In this document: one piece after another, positions 61,726 through 64,000 of the stretch | How the letters are laid out: every line of letters begins with the position of its first letter | Numbering within the stretch: the stretch's first letter is position 1 | Source: Thermococcus sp. M39 | Lineage (GTDB): Archaea > Methanobacteriota_B > Thermococci > Thermococcales > Thermococcaceae | Length of the DNA: 64,000 bases | Direction of reading: 5' to 3' | Assembly (NCBI RefSeq): GCF_012027325.1 | Contig: NZ_SNUG01000003.1 | Span: forward strand, 1 to 64,000 | Position numbers and translations under genes: made by a program | Notes under the pieces: generated by a model | Seen by the model: only the letters and a program-made list of their open reading frames with translations | Told to the model about the DNA's origin: nothing | Databases searched by the model: none

Positions 61726-61872
61726 AAGGATGGGATTGACGAACTGATTTATGCTTTCTTTAACCCCAATAAGAACTAAATTCTCATTTTTGAGTTCTTG
61801 ATAAAAATTAGAGAAAACCTTAAAGCCTTTCAATGCAGAATCTATGAAATAAAACTAACTGGAGGGATAGCA

Positions 61873-62751
61873 ATGTTTGACGTGGTTGCAATAGGCAACC
61901 TCAACTACGACATAATAATGCTCGTTGACCGCTTTCCAGAATTCCACGAAAAGATACCAGCAAGAGATGCCTACTTTGGGCTCGGAGGAGCAGCAGGAAA
62001 TACAGCAACATGGCTAGCTAATATGGGTCTTAAAGTGGGATTCATAGGAGCTGTAGGAAAAGACGAAATTGGAGAGGCTCATATAAACTTCTTCAAAAAG
62101 ATTGGTGTTGATGTAAAAGGCATAAAAATCGTTGATGTCCCCTCAGGTGTTGCCGTGGCAATAATAAAAGGCGAAGACAAGAGAATCGTGAAGTATTTAG
62201 GAGCCAACGCATACAGAGAGCTTGATTTTGAATATTTAGCTAAGACAAGACACATCCATCTTTCATCAAATCCAAAAAAGCTCATCATTGATGCAGTGAA
62301 CTTTGCCTATGAGCATGGAATTACGATCTCACTTGACATTGGAGAAGCAAAAATCCCAGATGAAATTGAAGGGAAGATAACATATCTGCTCATGAATGAG
62401 GACGAATTTAAGAGGAAATTTGGAAGCTTGGAGAAGATTACGGAGGTTAAAGCAAAAAACGTAATTATAACGCTGAATGGCGGCGGTGCTTTAGTAAGAG
62501 ATGAAAACGGGGAAGTATTTGAGATCAGAGGGCTTAGTGCAGAAGTCGTTGATTCTACAGGTGCAGGGGATTCCTTCGATGCTGGACTCATTTACGGAGT
62601 CCTCAAAGGCTGGAGTTTGAGAGATGCCGCAAAGCTCGGAATGCTTCTGGCTTATCTCACTGTCCAGAAAGTTGGTGCAAGGAGTGCCGTGGTTCCTCTT
62701 GAAGAGATAAAGAAGAAAGCGGAAGAACTAGAACTCAACCTGCCTTTCTAA
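61873..62751 (+). CDS. PfkB family sugar/nucleoside kinase
   Basis: Ribokinase-like enzyme of 292 residues. PfkB signature 1 [20 protein letters not shown] and signature 2 [16 protein letters not shown] with the catalytic aspartate. N-terminal [22 protein letters not shown] resembles the Thermococcus ADP-dependent ribose-1-phosphate kinase of the pentose bisphosphate route, but cytidine or other nucleoside kinases are near relatives. ATG 61873 follows GGAGGGATAGCA; an ATA-rich frame extends upstream. TATA unclear; AAGAACT...AGTTCTT (61771-61799) lies between the array and the gene. Confidence 0.85.
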   Translation: MFDVVAIGNLNYDIIMLVDRFPEFHEKIPARDAYFGLGGAAGNTATWLANMGLKVGFIGAVGKDEIGEAHINFFKKIGVDVKGIKIVDVPSGVAVAIIKGEDKRIVKYLGANAYRELDFEYLAKTRHIHLSSNPKKLIIDAVNFAYEHGITISLDIGEAKIPDEIEGKITYLLMNEDEFKRKFGSLEKITEVKAKNVIITLNGGGALVRDENGEVFEIRGLSAEVVDSTGAGDSFDAGLIYGVLKGWSLRDAAKLGMLLAYLTVQKVGARSAVVPLEEIKKKAEELELNLPF

Positions 62752-63569
62752 TAGCTCTTTAACCCAACTATTTTTGCCTGCTTTTCACTCCATTTATACG
62801 CGAGATAGCCAAGCAGAGCATATAGTGTTGAGATAAAGACGAGATATGTTATTTCATTAATTGAGTTTAAATATCCAAAAGCAACAACCTTCCTTACTGC
62901 TTCACTCGTTGGAGCATACGGCATTGCTTGGGCTAGGAGCTGTAGAGGCTTTGGAAGGATTTTTACTGGATACATTGCTCCACTCAAGGCAAAAACGAGC
63001 ATTTCTAAGATGTTTATGAACGGCCCAGGGTCTTTTAAGTAAAGCACAATTCCCGCAGCAGTCATTCCAAGGCCAATCATTCCTACAGTCCCAAGGAGAA
63101 GGACTGGTAGGCCCTTAAGAAAACCAACCAAATCTATGTGAACGCCAAACACGATAACAAAGAGCGGAATGTAGACTGCCATATAAACGAACGACAGAAA
63201 AATTCTGACTAAAACGTTACCCAGAAAGAACGTTATCCTCCTCATTGGAGCCGCAAAAGAGTATTCAAGAGTTCCAGCGTAGAGTTCATCAACAATGCTC
63301 CACACAAAGCCGCCCATGAAAGTTAGGCCAAAGCCAAGAACCATGAAGCCAAGCACTGCAAAGGTCAAATAGTCAGAATAGCCCGTCATCTGCTGCAGAG
63401 CAGGTGAGTTTCTCTGTCCTGTTAAGCCAATTCCTATGAGCAAAGCCTGTCCCACGAAGAAGAAGCCGAGCATTATATCGCTGATCATCCAAAGCTTGTA
63501 GCTCAAAAAGATTCGCCAGCTCTTCGCTGCCACTCCATAGAGCGCTCTCAGCTCTTCAGTAACCGCCAT
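62748..63569 (-). CDS. ABC-2 type permease
   Basis: Exporter membrane subunit of 273 residues with six helices. Typical ABC-2 features: [24 protein letters not shown] after helix 2 and [24 protein letters not shown] near the end. The ATG is inside the 3' end of the upstream permease gene (14-base overlap), with GAGGGTGATGGGTT before it. The two permeases probably form a heterodimer; the ATPase should lie beyond the right edge. Ends tail-to-tail with the PfkB gene, stops sharing CTAA. Confidence 0.88.
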   Translation of the reverse strand: MAVTEELRALYGVAAKSWRIFLSYKLWMISDIMLGFFFVGQALLIGIGLTGQRNSPALQQMTGYSDYLTFAVLGFMVLGFGLTFMGGFVWSIVDELYAGTLEYSFAAPMRRITFFLGNVLVRIFLSFVYMAVYIPLFVIVFGVHIDLVGFLKGLPVLLLGTVGMIGLGMTAAGIVLYLKDPGPFINILEMLVFALSGAMYPVKILPKPLQLLAQAMPYAPTSEAVRKVVAFGYLNSINEITYLVFISTLYALLGYLAYKWSEKQAKIVGLKSY

Positions 63570-64000
63570 AACCCATCACCCTCGTTATTCTCTCGGCCCA
63601 CCTAAAGAGAGCATAGCCAACCAGCCAGTAAACAAGAACTAGAAGGAGAAGCCAAGTTATTGATGGAGCAATTTCAGCATAGGTCTTTCCAATAAAAATG
63701 CCTCTAATGGCAGTTATTGAATGAGTCAAAGGAAGAACCTTTGAGAATTCTATTATTGCTTTAGGCATTACATTGAGTGGGAAGAAGACTCCAGAGAAGA
63801 AGAGCATCGCAAATTCAAAGATTTGGGCAAAAGGTCCTATGTGCTTAAGCATCATGACCAACCCAGCGAAAATGAAGCCGAAGCCTAAGAAAGCTAGGAA
63901 AGACAGCAGTAAGATTGGCAGAGACTTCAGCAGAATAGAGAATGTTAAAGAAATGTCAAAAATTAAAACTCCAAATGCAAAGACTATCATCATCAAAACC
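63556..64000 (-). CDS. ABC-2 type permease, partial
   Basis: Only the C-terminal 147 or so codons lie within the window; the frame is open to the right edge. Four hydrophobic helices with SGVFFPLNVMPKAIIEFSKVLPLTHSITAIRG, which parallels the C-terminal half of the neighbour downstream. So the pair is homologous and most likely arose by duplication. Start is outside the window. Confidence 0.85.
   Translation of the reverse strand, partial: VLMMIVFAFGVLIFDISLTFSILLKSLPILLLSFLAFLGFGFIFAGLVMMLKHIGPFAQIFEFAMLFFSGVFFPLNVMPKAIIEFSKVLPLTHSITAIRGIFIGKTYAEIAPSITWLLLLVLVYWLVGYALFRWAERITRVMGYGGY

Noticed and set aside
61771-61799. Inverted repeat AAGAACT...AGTTCTT before the PfkB gene
   Set aside because: Seven-base arms with a 15-base spacer in AT-rich DNA are within chance; no promoter around it that I trust.

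Overview
The window looks like chromosomal DNA of a low-GC member of the Thermococcales, most likely a Thermococcus. Reasons: a formate hydrogenlyase/Mrp cluster, Frh-type hydrogenases, a CGP-CTERM surface protein, archaeal SRP RNA and SRP19, Hel308 with an intein, DUF257 and UPF0200/UPF0201 families, GGTG-type ribosome binding sites and BRE/TATA promoters. The species call is inference; no rRNA is present. No tRNA, rRNA or insertion sequence was seen.

Region 1 (1-16 kb, minus strand) is one long formate hydrogenlyase operon. It runs fdhA, a four-cluster ferredoxin, three NuoL/M/N-like pumps, NuoH-, NuoCD-, NuoI- and NuoB-like hydrogenase subunits, a small unknown gene, a formate channel and an Mrp Na+/H+ antiporter set (F, G, DUF4040, B, C, E, D; the last is cut by the window edge). 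Together these would take up formate, oxidise it to CO2, evolve H2 and turn the energy into an ion gradient. Region 2 (16-21 kb, minus strand) is frhA-frhG-frhB-frhA-fdhD: a cytosolic-type NiFe hydrogenase with two large subunits, followed by the Fdh sulfurtransferase.

Region 3 (21-32 kb) holds a tRNA methylthiotransferase, a small regulated ABC exporter operon with tandem operators, a ZIP metal transporter behind a DtxR-like operator, a UPF0200 kinase and an intein-containing Hel308. Region 4 (32-39 kb) is a complete family-5 solute-binding ABC importer. Region 5 (39-48 kb) has SRP19, DUF257, TrmI, the two-subunit Nfn/sulfide dehydrogenase, three C/D box sRNAs, GcvH, a DMT exporter opposite an ACT regulator, acylphosphatase, CutA, DUF99 and the 7S SRP RNA. 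Region 6 (48-57 kb) has PyrD, QueC, an Lrp-type regulator, a THUMP protein, an ORC-like ATPase, thioredoxin reductase, a class III aminotransferase, an ECF S component, and DeoC translationally coupled to a small protein that looks like a Family 4 (A-domain) encapsulin. Region 7 (57-64 kb) has two surface proteins, enolase, a six-repeat CRISPR array without cas genes, a PfkB kinase and two ABC-2 permeases.

The observations I rate highest are: the DeoC/encapsulin-like pair; a 68-bp promoter module (58 of 68 bases identical by hand alignment, no gaps) shared by fdhA and the distant Lrp-like regulator, each copy holding a perfect match to the SurR consensus; further SurR-like sites at frhA and nfn; and several long perfect palindromes at promoters of transporter and regulator genes.
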